From: AB-137-C09 sp964645625 | GTDB taxonomy: Bacteria > Pseudomonadota > Zetaproteobacteria > Mariprofundales > Mariprofundaceae | Direction: 5' to 3' | DNA: 64,000 bases | NCBI GenBank assembly: GCA_964645625.1 | Contig: CAZYAI010000006.1 | Span: 1 to 64,000 of the forward strand | Shown: one piece after another, positions 16,373 through 27,043 of the stretch | Position numbering within the stretch: the stretch's first letter is position 1 | Layout of the letters: each line of letters starts with the position of its first letter | Translations under genes and position numbers: made by a program | Notes under the pieces: model-generated | Told to the model about the DNA's origin: nothing | What the model saw: the letters and a program-made list of their open reading frames with translations, nothing else | The model's database searches: none

Positions 16373-19300
16373 ACGTTTATTGTTGCAAGCGTTTGGCCCA
16401 TTCACCAATCATGTGATTGATTTTGCTGCGGCTGATGGCAACAGTAATGTACACGTCATTTATGGTCAAAATGAGGCGGGTAAATCATCGGCATTGCGAG
16501 CGATGATGGATTTGCGCTTCGGCATTGAAGCCAAAAGTAACGATAATTTTATACATGATTACAAAGCCATGCGGGTCGGGGCAGATTTTGAAACTGCCAG
16601 TGGTGAAACCTTGTCGCTGATGCGGCGAAAAGGGAATAAAAACCAGCTTGGCCTTATTGCCGCTGACGGCAGTACGACGTTTGATGAACAGCGCATATCC
16701 CGCGAGCATGTATTGGCTTTAAGCGATGGTTTGAGCCGCCATGATTTTGCCTTGATGTTTGGCATTAACCATCAACGTTTGCGCGAAGGTGGCATGTTGT
16801 TACTCAAAGGTGAAGGGGAGTTGGGCGCAGCCTTGTTTGAGGCGAGTACAGGTATGCGCGGCGTGCAAAGTATTTTAAGTAAGCTGGACGATGCGGCAAA
16901 AGCCTATTATGCCCCGCGTGCAAAAAATGCCATCATTCCTGTAGCAAAAAAACAATGGGAAGATGAAAAAAAGCGATTGAATGAATCCCTGCTGCGGCCT
17001 AAAGATTGGCAGCAATGCTATGATGCACAGCAGCAGGCGAAGCAAGCCCTAAAGCAGATTGATCGCACATTAGAGCAACAGCGCAGGCATAAAAATAAAC
17101 TCACCCAATGGCGCAGCATTGCGCCGTTGTTGCAGGACTACGATGCTGCTGTGCGTTGCTTACAACCGTTGTTGGATGCACCAGACTTGGCCGATGATGC
17201 CGCAGCCCAGCGTTTACATGCTGAGCAAGCGCATCATCATGCCCAAACGACGGCAGAGCAGGCAACACTTGAGCAAACGCAATGCCGCGAAGCGTTGGCA
17301 GCGTTGCATATTGAACCGCTATTGTTGCAACATCGCGCCACTATCAAACGTTTGGCTGCTAAAATTGATTTGGTGATGCAAAGTCGTAGTGACATGGTGC
17401 AAGCGCGACAACACATTGAGCAACAACAGCAAGATTTAACAGCTGCCGCACGGCGCATCAGTCCTGCCCATGATGTGGCAGAGGTTTTGGCTAGCTTATT
17501 GTCGCAGGCGGATGCAAAAGAGCTTGGTCAAGCACTCGATGGTTTGGCTACAGCGCGTGCCGATGCACAACGCCTAGAGCAGGCTATGGCAGCGCAGCAA
17601 GCCGTGGCAGAGCAACAAACGCTAAATATCACCTTGCCAACAGCGAATATGCGTCAACATGTGCTAGCAGCATTGCAACAAGCGCAAGCCTTGGGTGATA
17701 ACAGTAAACGGATCAAGCAGTTGCAGCAGGCAAGTGCAAAAAGCATGGCGCAGTTTCAGCAAGCTTTGTATGAGTTAGGCATGACTGACGAAGCATAATT
17801 ACGCGCGGTTCAACCGTTGTTGGATGCCGAACTTAAAGCGGCGCAGCAGCAATGGCAGCAGCTAGCGGAAACCATGAAGCAGCAACGCGAGGAAGAAAAA
17901 CGACTGGCAACGATACAGCAGCAACAAGAGCAAGCGCGGCAACGGTTGGTAGCAGGTGGTGACATCATCACCCTTGATCTATTGCGTCACACACGGCAAC
18001 AACGCGATCACGATTGGCAGACTTTGCGGCAACAGTTAGCCGCGCAAGAGAACATTGCACCAGCAGCATTACAAGCATTTGAAGTGTTGACGAAGCAGGC
18101 GGATGATCAGGCAGATATGCTACGCGATGATGTGAAACGGGCGGCGCAATACGAACAGATTTCAGCACAACTGCTTGATGTGGCACAACAGCAAGCAAAC
18201 TTGGCGGCAGCGCAAACACTTAGCCATAAGCAGCAAACGACGCTGGAGCATGATTGGAGCGAACGTTTGAACGCTGCGCATCTTCTGCCCAATTTATTGC
18301 CCGATGCTGTAGCCGAATGGCAGCAAAAACGCAGTGCCGCGCTGCAATTATTACATCGCCATCATGAACTTGAGGATGAGCATCAACAGCTTGCGGCAAG
18401 CATGCAGGAAGCGGCTACAGCGTTGCAGCAAGCGTTACAGGAAGCCGCTATTTCTCATGCATCGGATGCCAGTTTGTCATCATTGATTGCTACCGCTCAG
18501 CAGTGGGAGAGAGAGATTACCGCAAGCGAAGCGCGGCAAGAAGAGCAGCAAAAGGCTACGGCGCAACGTAAGCGTGAGCACCGTCGCAACGTGCAAGCAC
18601 TGAAGCAGGCACAGGATGCGATGCAGCAATATCAAAGCGTGGTGCAAGCCTATATGCCAAGGTTGTTTTTAGCAGGTGACAGCAGCATAGCAGCAGTGCG
18701 AGCGCGTTTGGATGAGCTTAATGCATTAGATCAAGCACACAGCCAACAACGGCAAAGCGAACAACAATTACAACATCACGCGGCAACGATTGCGGCATTT
18801 GATGAACAGGCGGCACTACTTGCAAGCGTAGTGGAAGAAGCAGCAATCGTGGATGCAGTTGATTTTGCCGAGCGTATGCAACAACGGTTGGAGGCTTCTG
18901 AGACGCAACAGCAACAAAAAGAACGGATACTCAAAGATGTGCAGCGTGCTGAACAACAAGGTGCAACAGCCGAGCAAGCATTGCAGCAGCAACAAGCACG
19001 GTTGCAGGCATTGTGTTTGGCGGCGGGCGTGGATGCGCTTGAAGCGTTGCCTGAACAGGAACAGCGCGCCCAAGAGAAGAAACACTACCAGACAAAGGTG
19101 AACGATTTAACCAAGCAATTACGTCAGGCATCTCCCGATGATATAGCCACCTTGCGTGGTCAATTGGATGGCTACGATATTGCTGCGCTTGAGACCGATT
19201 TGAAGGATAATGAAGCGACGATTCAACGTTTATGTGCAGAACAACAGCAGGCACACGAAGTGCTGAACAAAGCGAATCATGCTTTGCAAGCGTTGGATAC

Positions 19301-19859
19301 TTCCAATGAAGCAGCGGCAGCCCGCGAAGCAATGGAATCAGCAATCGCTACATGTGCGACGTCCATTGCACCGTGGGCGCGTTTGAAGCTGGCGCACACG
19401 CTGTTGCAACGCGCTGTGAACCAATTTAGGGAACAATCGCAAGCACCGATGCTGCTTGGTGCTTCGCACTATTTCGCTTTGATGACGGATGGGCGTTATA
19501 GCGGTTTGCTGGTGGATGACTCAGAAAAAGCTGGCTTGGTATTGTTGGCAAAACGTCACGATGGCAGCACGATTCCCATCAGTGCCATGAGCGAGGGAAC
19601 GCTGGATCAACTGTATTTGTCGCTGCGGCTTGCATCATTGGATATGCGCAGTCAAAAAAACGCGGTGATGCCATTGGTGTTGGATGATGTGCTCATGACC
19701 TCTGATGACCATCGTGCTGCCCATACCTTGCGCGCCTTAGCCAGCTTTGCCGAACATGGGCAGGTGTTATTATTTACCCACCATCATCACATCACTACCC
19801 TTGCTAAGCAGACGCTGACAAAAGAAGGCGTGTGTATTCATGAGTTGGTGATGCATTAG
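16362..19859 (+). pseudogene. yhaN: YhaN/SbcC-like AAA ATPase, interrupted by an in-frame TAA
   Basis: One continuous frame runs from 16362 to 19859 and is broken only by TAA at 17796-17798. The halves are 478 aa and about 686 aa, together the length expected of a Rad50-like YhaN protein (about 1,165 aa). The first half has Walker A (YGQNEAGKSS) near residue 32. Long Gln/Ala-rich coiled coils flank the stop. The second half has the ABC-type signature region SEGTLDQLYLSLRLA and Walker B MPLVLDDVLM near its end. No start codon with a binding site follows the stop closely. It may be a recent nonsense allele, a readthrough case or an error in the sequence. Confidence 0.85.
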
Positions 19860-20046
19860 CTGCCAATCTGGTGCAATAAAACACCGTTGCCATAGCAGGT
19901 CAAAACGTCAGGCTAGTTCATTACACAGATCACATAAGCCTGTTAAACGTTGACAATGAGTTATGAAACATGAGTTTTTGTTAGTAAAGCAGTGTGTTAA
20001 CGGGTATTACACAATCATGTGTAGGCTAAAATCTTAGGGTGTTGTT

Positions 20047-20472
20047 ATGGATTTATATTTTTCTCCTCAGCAATTGGCACAAGAACTTTTAGCGGATAAT
20101 ACGCTATTGGTTGACCGACTTGTCAAAAACCAAGTGGTTGCGAACTCAAAAGAGGCTGAAGATGGCATGGCTGAAGTGTTAAAATTTCTGTTTTTATGTG
20201 CTCATAGCGATGCGATTTTAACCCCTTCCTTGAGAGTTGATGCCTTATGGCATGAGTTTATTCTTTTTTCACGCGCCTACACACAGTTTTGCCACAAACA
20301 TTTTGCTCACTATATACATCATCAGCCCAGTAATTCACCGCGTGATGAAATGCATCAGTATCAACATACAGTGCAACTTTATCTACAATCTTTTGGGACT
20401 ATCAACACGGACTTCTGGGCAACTGCTGGTATATGTAATCAGCATTGCGGCAGTTGTGAAAGCCACTCGTAA
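20047..20472 (+). CDS. Small GRDP-like protein (WH..FILF...FC....IHH motif), unknown function
   Basis: This 141-aa soluble protein has the pattern VDALWHEFILFSRAYTQFC then HFAHYIHHQPSN. I associate it with bacterial proteins annotated as glycine-rich-domain-containing (GRDP-like). The conserved His and Cys residues suggest metal or cofactor contact, which is an inference. The C-terminus has a CNQHCGSCESH cluster. The gene is clearly more AT-rich than its neighbours and ends 13 nt before the next gene. The upstream 187 nt carry no recognisable gene. Confidence 0.65.
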   Translation: MDLYFSPQQLAQELLADNTLLVDRLVKNQVVANSKEAEDGMAEVLKFLFLCAHSDAILTPSLRVDALWHEFILFSRAYTQFCHKHFAHYIHHQPSNSPRDEMHQYQHTVQLYLQSFGTINTDFWATAGICNQHCGSCESHS

Positions 20473-20485
20473 AAAGGAACGCACC

Positions 20486-21445
20486 ATGTATATGAACCGC
20501 TTAATAAAAGTGAACCTTACAAAAGAAAACGCAGAAAAGCTTGAAAAGCCTTCAAAGATATTTAATAAAATAAAAGCCACTTTTAGTGGCGGTATGACCC
20601 CAGCAGAAACAGAGCGTGCAGAGGTCATGCTCTCTGTGCTTCAACGCGTCAATAAATCGTTACGAGCAGCTAATATTTGTAACCTTGTCAGTTTGACTGT
20701 TAATGATTATCTTGTCTATCAAGATAGAATAGGTATTAAGGACGACCTACAAGAGGGTATTTCAAGCTTTATTCATGATAAAAACACAAGTAATATAAAG
20801 GTGTTTAAAGATTTAAAACAAGTCGTAGCACATACAAGTAATGAAATACTATTTGTGTATGATATCAACGTGATTCAAAAACCTAAAAAGGGGGAGTTCC
20901 CCGTTACCATCACCGTAAGTGGCTTTCCTTCTCAATTTAAATTAGGAAGGAAGGAGAATATTGATGATTTTGAATCTCGAATTACTACTTTCGTTAAAGA
21001 AAATCTAAACTCAGATGAGAGCATAAAACTATTTAATGAGAAATGTTTGAGTGCTTTTGATGTTGAAGTGGATCGTTACACCGTTGCATTAGAACAACTT
21101 TTTCCTGCTGGTTGTAGTTCACAGAAGTATAAAGTTAGGTTGTTAAGTAAAGATGACCAGAAAAAGTTAAAAAAGAGAATTGGTAGCTCTTTTGAATCCG
21201 ATATATTGTTTATGCACTATTGGTTAAATGCTAAAACAGTATCTAACTTTGATGATGATTTGTTTGACGTTGATGTGGCTGATTGTTTCGACGAATTTGA
21301 TTGCCTCGATAATGTTCAAGACTCAGGCTCTCAAAGTAGTTGGATCGACGGTCTGTCTGATTTCTTTAGCAACGACTCAAGTTCTGATAGTGGTAGTTGT
21401 AGTTCTAGTTGTGGCTCTAGTTGTGGAGGAAGCTGCGGTGATTAA
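20486..21445 (+). CDS. Protein of unknown function with Ser/Cys/Gly-rich C-terminal tail
   Basis: ATG 20486 has AAGGAA 6 nt upstream and starts 13 nt after the GRDP-like gene; the frame is open earlier but only as overlap. The 319-aa product is lysine-rich with mixed alpha/beta segments over about residues 1-265. An acidic segment (NFDDDLFDVDVADCFDEF) follows, and the C-terminal 35 residues are almost only Ser, Cys, Gly and Asp, ending SCSSSCGSSCGGSCGD. No signal peptide or membrane helix is visible. The tail resembles low-complexity Cys-repeat ends seen in TIGR04222-type proteins, but I cannot assign a family. AT-rich composition suggests transfer. Confidence 0.65.
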   Translation: MYMNRLIKVNLTKENAEKLEKPSKIFNKIKATFSGGMTPAETERAEVMLSVLQRVNKSLRAANICNLVSLTVNDYLVYQDRIGIKDDLQEGISSFIHDKNTSNIKVFKDLKQVVAHTSNEILFVYDINVIQKPKKGEFPVTITVSGFPSQFKLGRKENIDDFESRITTFVKENLNSDESIKLFNEKCLSAFDVEVDRYTVALEQLFPAGCSSQKYKVRLLSKDDQKKLKKRIGSSFESDILFMHYWLNAKTVSNFDDDLFDVDVADCFDEFDCLDNVQDSGSQSSWIDGLSDFFSNDSSSDSGSCSSSCGSSCGGSCGD

Positions 21446-21518
21446 ATGCTATTGCTGTGTTTTTTCATCCTCCCCGTAAAAAGTCCTTTTTGTAACTCAA
21501 GTGGTGGCAGTCATATAC

Positions 21519-23885
21519 TCAGTGGCTAACCTTTCGCTGAATTTGATTGCCAATGTCGTCGGCTAAACTGAGGCTTTTTAGTAGGGTGAGGATGTTTTCT
21601 TGTAGCTGAATGTTTAATTCAACAGGGCGACCATGATCGTAATTTGGATTCTTCCCTTTAACGTGCAAGCCGAGTAGCAATGCTCCATCGGGGTGATAGG
21701 TAACATCGCTACTCAGGTGGTGGTATTGAAAATCTTGTAAAATATCCAATGCCATTTTAACGCCAAGGTTTTGGTCAGCCATCGCCTGCGCTTCTTCCTT
21801 GCCACGGTAACGGATAACACCACCAGGTTGACGCGCCGTAATAAGCCCTTGTTGTACCGAAACGCCTTGTGCTTGCAAGCGCATGGGCAAGCTTCCATCG
21901 AGCACGCCAGTCGCGGTTAAACCCTGTTGTTTTTCCAAGGCAACCAACTCAGCCAAGCTGATACTGCTTATGGTTAACGGCACGTTGATGCCCTGCTTGT
22001 TGTAATCCTTACGATCCCAAGACACATCATGGGCACTTATTTCACCGCCTAAGGCATGAATGGTGAATTGTTGAATGTGCCCACGAAGCAGGGCGTTGCC
22101 ACGGTAACGCCCTGTGCTGCGCAGTTGAATATTGTGTAGGGGAATGCCGATGTTGAGCATTGCTACATTCATATCTGCCTGTTTTATACGCCACGTTGCG
22201 CCATCAAACGAGCTTTGAACATCGGCATTTGCATCCTCGAAGGTTTTGTCGCCATAGCTACCGTTGAATTGGCGTAACGTTATGGCTGTTTGAATACGCC
22301 AACGCTTACCTTGCAAACGCGCTGTTCCTGTGCTGCGTATGTGACCTGCTGGAATGTGCAAGGTATCAAACCATGGCTTACTGTTGGGGTATAGCTGCGT
22401 AATGCGCGTTTGAGGTTGATCCAATTGTAGATCAAAATCGATGTTTATATTGTTGTTTGATGGCTGCCACTGACTGTTGATCTGCCAAGTTATCTTTGGG
22501 CTAAAACGGTAACGTAGCTGAGCTTGTACGTTTTCTTGCCATGTTAAATCAACCATGACATCACCTGTAGGAAGTCGTAGCTCGGCACTGCTTAGTGAAA
22601 AATCATGCAGTGTAAGCTGTGCTGTTCGCTCGTTTTTGCGCTGTTGCGCAGCGACTTCCAGCAGTCCGCTGCGTACTGTGTAGCCTTGCCACTGCAAGGG
22701 TGGCAGTGAAACATCCATGCCCACGCGCTCCCATGCTTGCTTACCATTGAGTGCGACAGATTGCTTGTTTTGCAGTCGTAAACGATCCAGTTTCCATGTG
22801 TCATAACGCAGTGATTGCCATTGTATATAGCTCTTGCGGTCAAGGCTTAACTGTGGCGTGCGTGCATCATCCACCGCAATGCTGCCTGAGAAACGGTAGT
22901 CATCTGATCGCCCATGCCATTGCCCTTGTTGCACCGAAAATAATCCTTTCGGCGTGAGTGACCAGTTCCCTTGCCCATGCTGTAGTGCAAGCTTCACGAC
23001 AAGAGCTCCTTTGCTCGTAAACTGCGGGTGCGTCATTACCCCATCATATTGTATGTGTGCGTTGAGGTTCAACACGGGTAATAGTGCTGAAATATGCGGG
23101 TAATCGCCTGCTGGCGCATCGCCTTTGATGGTCAGCGTGCTGTTACCTGTTGCCGACAAAGGCGCGTTCATCATGCGTGGTTGTAGCCATGCCGATAATG
23201 GCGCAAGTTGCATGGTAGCAGTGGCTTGGAACTGGAGCTTCCCTTGGCTGTTTTTGATATTGCCTTGCAACGTAGCTAAAAGCTGGTCTTGGTGATGAAT
23301 ATCGCCATTTATGTCGCCATTGCTGGCAACATCAAACATTGCCTCCATGCCATGAAAGCGTGTGTCATGCTGTTCGCGCAGTTGCAGGTGCACGCCCTTT
23401 GCTTGCACGGTTAGATTACCTTGCAAGTCGTGCAGCAAGCGTTGTTGTTGATACTGTTGCACCCTTAACGCATCGATGCTAATTCGCGACAATGGCATCA
23501 TTGCCAACAAAGGTAGTGGTGAATGCAGCGCGATACTATCGTTGCTACTATCCGCAACTGTTGCGTTTTGCGTTACGCTCAGTTGTTGTATCTGAACATC
23601 CAAGCTGCCCAGCTCGCCTTGAAGTAAAGCAGGAAGATGGTAACGCATCGTTACCGCTTGAGCCTGAACGGACACACCACGAGCAACATCGCGTAATTGC
23701 AGTGCTTTAATGTGGCTATTTGACCAAGCAAGTTCACCTAAGGTTAAGCGTTGCATCTCAATCCCCTGTTTTGCCAACACACTGCGCGCATATTCACTCA
23801 CACCCCATGGCAACAACCACAACCACGCCGCCCAAACGAGTAATAAAAAAGCGGTTATAGTGGTGACTAAGGTTCTTGTTTTCAT
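21519..23885 (-). CDS. ydbH: YdbH-like AsmA-family intermembrane protein
   Basis: This 788-aa protein has an N-terminal membrane anchor (about residues 8-28) and a long periplasmic region of repetitive beta-strand segments. The C-terminal region GLITARQPGGVIRYRG, LQDFQYHHLSSDVTYHPDGALLLGLHVKGKNP and RPVELNIQLQENI matches the YdbH family. In E. coli, YdbH acts with TamB and YhdP in moving phospholipids to the outer membrane. Partner genes ynbE/ydbL are not seen here. It is transcribed alone, convergent with the Cys-tail gene and divergent from lepA. Confidence 0.85.
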   Translation of the reverse strand: MKTRTLVTTITAFLLLVWAAWLWLLPWGVSEYARSVLAKQGIEMQRLTLGELAWSNSHIKALQLRDVARGVSVQAQAVTMRYHLPALLQGELGSLDVQIQQLSVTQNATVADSSNDSIALHSPLPLLAMMPLSRISIDALRVQQYQQQRLLHDLQGNLTVQAKGVHLQLREQHDTRFHGMEAMFDVASNGDINGDIHHQDQLLATLQGNIKNSQGKLQFQATATMQLAPLSAWLQPRMMNAPLSATGNSTLTIKGDAPAGDYPHISALLPVLNLNAHIQYDGVMTHPQFTSKGALVVKLALQHGQGNWSLTPKGLFSVQQGQWHGRSDDYRFSGSIAVDDARTPQLSLDRKSYIQWQSLRYDTWKLDRLRLQNKQSVALNGKQAWERVGMDVSLPPLQWQGYTVRSGLLEVAAQQRKNERTAQLTLHDFSLSSAELRLPTGDVMVDLTWQENVQAQLRYRFSPKITWQINSQWQPSNNNINIDFDLQLDQPQTRITQLYPNSKPWFDTLHIPAGHIRSTGTARLQGKRWRIQTAITLRQFNGSYGDKTFEDANADVQSSFDGATWRIKQADMNVAMLNIGIPLHNIQLRSTGRYRGNALLRGHIQQFTIHALGGEISAHDVSWDRKDYNKQGINVPLTISSISLAELVALEKQQGLTATGVLDGSLPMRLQAQGVSVQQGLITARQPGGVIRYRGKEEAQAMADQNLGVKMALDILQDFQYHHLSSDVTYHPDGALLLGLHVKGKNPNYDHGRPVELNIQLQENILTLLKSLSLADDIGNQIQRKVSH

Positions 23886-24066
23886 GCTTTATACACCTTG
23901 AAGTTTTAACATGGTTGTGATTCATAGCCTGACGCGCTGGAGCAACGGTATTCTATCGTAGCTGCTGGCATAAAACCATGCCTGTTGCAATGAAACCCCT
24001 GTTACTCCAGCGTATCCACGGGTGGGCATTGTTTCACGTCGATGGAATAGCTACACTGCCGCGCCA

Positions 24067-25893
24067 ATGACACAGCACTCATCTTCAACCCCGCAACAAC
24101 GCATGCGTAATTTTTCTATTATTGCTCATATTGATCATGGCAAGTCCACCTTGGCAGACCGCTTGATTGAGGTTACAGGTGCCTTGTCTGATCGCCAAAT
24201 GAAAAAGCAAGTGCTTGATTCTATGGATCTTGAGCAAGAGCGTGGCATCACCATCAAAGCGCAAACGGCAAGCTTGCAGTACCGCGCTGAAGATGGCGAG
24301 ATGTACACGCTGAACCTGATTGACACGCCAGGTCATGTCGATTTTTCTTATGAAGTATCACGCTCCTTACATGCTTGTGAAGGTGCGTTGCTGATTGTCG
24401 ATGCGACGCAAGGGGTGGAAGCGCAAACCTTAGCCAATGTGTACCTTGCCTTGGAGCAAGATCTCGAAATTATTCCTGTCATCAACAAAATTGACCTTCC
24501 CAGTGCTGATATAGAAGAAGCAAAACGGCAAATTGAAGAGGTGATCGGGCTTGATGCCTCCGACGCTATTGCTGTGTCAGCTAAGACTGGCGTTGGCATT
24601 GCTGAGACGTTGGAAGCCATTGTTCAGCGTATTCCACCACCTAAGGATGAAAGCGATCAGCCATTACGCGCTTTGATTGTGGATTCATGGTTTGACTCTT
24701 ATGTCGGTGCGGTTGCCTTGCTGCGCGTGTTTGATGGTCAATTACGCAAGCGTGATAAAATCCGCTTGATGTCCTCAGGTAACAGTTATGATGTTAATGA
24801 GATTGGTATTTTTTCGCCGCAAGCAGAGCCACGCGACGTGCTGCAATCAGGCAGTGTAGGCTTTATGATTTGCGGTATCAAAGAGTTAATCGCCTTGAAA
24901 GTGGGGGATACAGTTACCTTAGAGCGTCAGCCAGCGAGTGAGATTTTACCAGGCTTCCGCGAACCCAAGGCGATGGTGTTTTCTGGGCTTTACCCTGTGG
25001 ATTCTGCGGATTATGGCGAGCTGCGCGATTCCTTGGAGAAGCTGCACCTGAACGATCCCGCATTTACCTTTGAGGCTGAAAGTTCGATGGCATTAGGTTT
25101 GGGCTTTCGTTGTGGATTTTTGGGTATGTTGCACATGGAAATCGTACAGGAGCGGTTGGAACGCGAATTCGGGCTTGACCTGATCGGTACTGCACCATCG
25201 GTGGTCTATCAAATTCATATGAACGATGGCACGATGATGGAAATTGCCAACCCCAGTGAGTTCCCTGACCCTATTACCATCAGCCATATTGAAGAACCTG
25301 TCGTGATTGCCAATGTCTTTATGCCAGAGGAGTTCGTAGGCCCAGTGATTAAACTGTGTCAAGATCGCCGTGGTTTGCAGCAGGATATGAAATTTATTGG
25401 TCAAGGGCGGGTGATGTTGTCTTACCAATTACCGTTGGCTGAAATGGTGATTGATTTTTATGACCGTTTGAAATCGGTGTCCCGTGGCTACGCTTCATTG
25501 GATTATGAGTTGTCTGGTTTCCGTGAAGAAGATGTGGTGAAGATGGATGTGTTGGTGCATGCTGAATCAGTGGATGCCTTATCGTTGATTGTCCATCGTT
25601 CTGTTGCCGAGACGCGCGGACGTGAGTTGGTGAAGAAACTGCGGCAATTGATTCCACGGCAACAGTTTGATATACCACTGCAAGCAGCCGTTGGGGCGCG
25701 TATTCTTGCCCGCGAAACCGTTAAAGCCGTACGTAAAAACGTTACCGCGAAATGTTACGGCGGCGATATTACACGAAAACGCAAATTGTTAGAGAAACAA
25801 AAAGCGGGTAAAAAACGCATGAAGTCAATCGGCAGTGTAGAAGTGCCTCAGGAAGCCTTTTTAGCAGTATTAAAATTAGGGGATGGGAATTGA
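24067..25893 (+). CDS. lepA: Elongation factor 4 (LepA)
   Basis: This translational GTPase of about 608 aa acts on the ribosome, with roles in initiation or back-translocation proposed. It shows the P-loop AHIDHGKSTL, switch I ERGITIKAQ, DTPGHVDFSYEVSRSL, and NKIDLPSAD. The LepA-specific C-terminal domain includes ARETVKAVRKNVTAKCYGGDITRKRKLLEKQK. ATG 24067 is preferred; the frame is open to 24022 and a further ATG at 24103 is possible. It starts the lepA-lepB-DUF4845-rnc-era-recO block. Confidence 0.95.
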   Translation: MTQHSSSTPQQRMRNFSIIAHIDHGKSTLADRLIEVTGALSDRQMKKQVLDSMDLEQERGITIKAQTASLQYRAEDGEMYTLNLIDTPGHVDFSYEVSRSLHACEGALLIVDATQGVEAQTLANVYLALEQDLEIIPVINKIDLPSADIEEAKRQIEEVIGLDASDAIAVSAKTGVGIAETLEAIVQRIPPPKDESDQPLRALIVDSWFDSYVGAVALLRVFDGQLRKRDKIRLMSSGNSYDVNEIGIFSPQAEPRDVLQSGSVGFMICGIKELIALKVGDTVTLERQPASEILPGFREPKAMVFSGLYPVDSADYGELRDSLEKLHLNDPAFTFEAESSMALGLGFRCGFLGMLHMEIVQERLEREFGLDLIGTAPSVVYQIHMNDGTMMEIANPSEFPDPITISHIEEPVVIANVFMPEEFVGPVIKLCQDRRGLQQDMKFIGQGRVMLSYQLPLAEMVIDFYDRLKSVSRGYASLDYELSGFREEDVVKMDVLVHAESVDALSLIVHRSVAETRGRELVKKLRQLIPRQQFDIPLQAAVGARILARETVKAVRKNVTAKCYGGDITRKRKLLEKQKAGKKRMKSIGSVEVPQEAFLAVLKLGDGN

Positions 25894-26564
25894 TAGAGGA
25901 AAATCAAAAGCCAGTATGGCGTGAGTGGCTGGAAAGTATTATCGTTATTGGGCTACTCGCCTTTGTAATTCGCAGCTTTATTGTTGCACCGTTTAAAATT
26001 CCATCGTCCAGTATGGTTCCTACGTTAGAGGTTGGGGATTATTTGTTTGTGTTGCGTTATTCCTATGGCTTGCGTGTGCCGTTTACGGATTTACAGTTTG
26101 TGCCATCGGCAGCCAAACATGGTGATGTGGTGGTCTTTGATTACCCTGAAGATCGTAGTAAAGATTACATCAAACGTATTGTTGGTGTGCCTGGCGATCA
26201 TATTGCTTACCATGACAATCGTTTGTCGGTGAATGGTCAGCTCATGCCTTTGAAACAATTAAATGTGCGCCCTTATTACTTGGGTGATGGCAATGTTCAG
26301 GTATCCATGGAGTTTGAAGAAAAACTGTTTGATGTATCACATCATGTGCTTCGTCAACCTTATACGTTGCGCGATGGTGATTGGACGGTACCAGCAGGTC
26401 ATTATATGGTCTTGGGCGACAATCGAAATAACTCGCGTGATTCGCGTTTTTGGGGCTTTGTGCCACAAGAATACTTGGTCGGCAAGGCAGCAATTATTTG
26501 GTGGTCATGGGATGGCGTAAAGGGTAAACCGCGCTGGGATCGTTTAGGCACGATTTTGCATTGA
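25890..26564 (+). CDS. lepB: Signal peptidase I
   Basis: This 224-aa membrane protease removes signal peptides from exported proteins. One N-terminal transmembrane helix (about residues 14-33) precedes the serine box PSSSMVPTL with catalytic Ser41. The general-base lysine is Lys95 in YIKRIVGVPGD, and GDNRNNSRDSRFWG is the late conserved box. The start is a TTG at 25890 overlapping the lepA stop by 4 nt, with GGGGATGGGAA upstream; no better in-frame ATG exists before the helix. It lacks the second N-terminal helix of E. coli LepB. Confidence 0.93.
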   Translation: MIEENQKPVWREWLESIIVIGLLAFVIRSFIVAPFKIPSSSMVPTLEVGDYLFVLRYSYGLRVPFTDLQFVPSAAKHGDVVVFDYPEDRSKDYIKRIVGVPGDHIAYHDNRLSVNGQLMPLKQLNVRPYYLGDGNVQVSMEFEEKLFDVSHHVLRQPYTLRDGDWTVPAGHYMVLGDNRNNSRDSRFWGFVPQEYLVGKAAIIWWSWDGVKGKPRWDRLGTILH

Positions 26565-26596
26565 GTTGCATTTTTTTTTATAAAAAGAGGTTATCT

Positions 26597-27043
26597 ATGA
26601 AAACGTATTCGCAAGCTGGATTTTCGATGTTTAAAATGCTTACGCTGCTGATTGTGTTGGTGGGCGGTGGCATGGTGGCGTATAAATTGGCACCTGTATA
26701 TTATACACACGCGAAGGTTCAGAAAATTTTCGAGTCGATTAGTCGTGAAATGGCGAGTGATTCTGAGTGGAAAATTCGTGCGCGTCTTCCTGTGTTGTTT
26801 AAAACGCAAAACTTGAAAGAAAATGAGTTGCCACAAGCGTTTTATGATAATTTGGAAATTGATGCTGGTTTCGGTCGCGTTGAGATCGCGTCGCACTACC
26901 ATAAAGTTGTATGGTTGATGGGGGAGATTCAGTCGGCTGACCCTAACTCCGACTATAAACCAGTGGATCTAAAAGGTATGGATAAAATAAGGCATCAGGC
27001 GCGTGTCGATTTGGACTTTGAGGTTCATGCAAAAACCCCCTGA
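26597..27043 (+). CDS. DUF4845 family protein
   Basis: This 148-aa protein has an N-terminal membrane anchor resembling a type IV pilin-like leader and helix (QAGFSMFKMLTLLIVLVGGGMVAYKLAPVYY) and then a small extracytoplasmic domain. DUF4845 proteins lie between lepB and rnc in many gamma- and betaproteobacteria, as here, and have no settled function. AGAGG precedes the ATG by 7 nt. It overlaps the likely rnc start by 17 nt. Confidence 0.8.
   Translation: MKTYSQAGFSMFKMLTLLIVLVGGGMVAYKLAPVYYTHAKVQKIFESISREMASDSEWKIRARLPVLFKTQNLKENELPQAFYDNLEIDAGFGRVEIASHYHKVVWLMGEIQSADPNSDYKPVDLKGMDKIRHQARVDLDFEVHAKTP

Noticed and set aside
17796..17798. Selenocysteine or pyrrolysine readthrough in yhaN
   Set aside because: The codon is TAA, which is not used for either; no recoding element was recognised.
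18931..19344. Long antisense frames inside the yhaN coding strand
   Set aside because: They arise from the biased Gln/Ala codon pattern of the coiled coil and have no start signals.
20383..20628. Minus-strand frame across the GRDP-like and Cys-tail genes
   Set aside because: It is antisense to two better supported genes with a ribosome binding site.
23934..24012. 8-bp inverted repeat (CGCTGGAG / CTCCAGCG) upstream of lepA
   Set aside because: It is too short and its arms are about 62 nt apart, so chance is a sufficient explanation.
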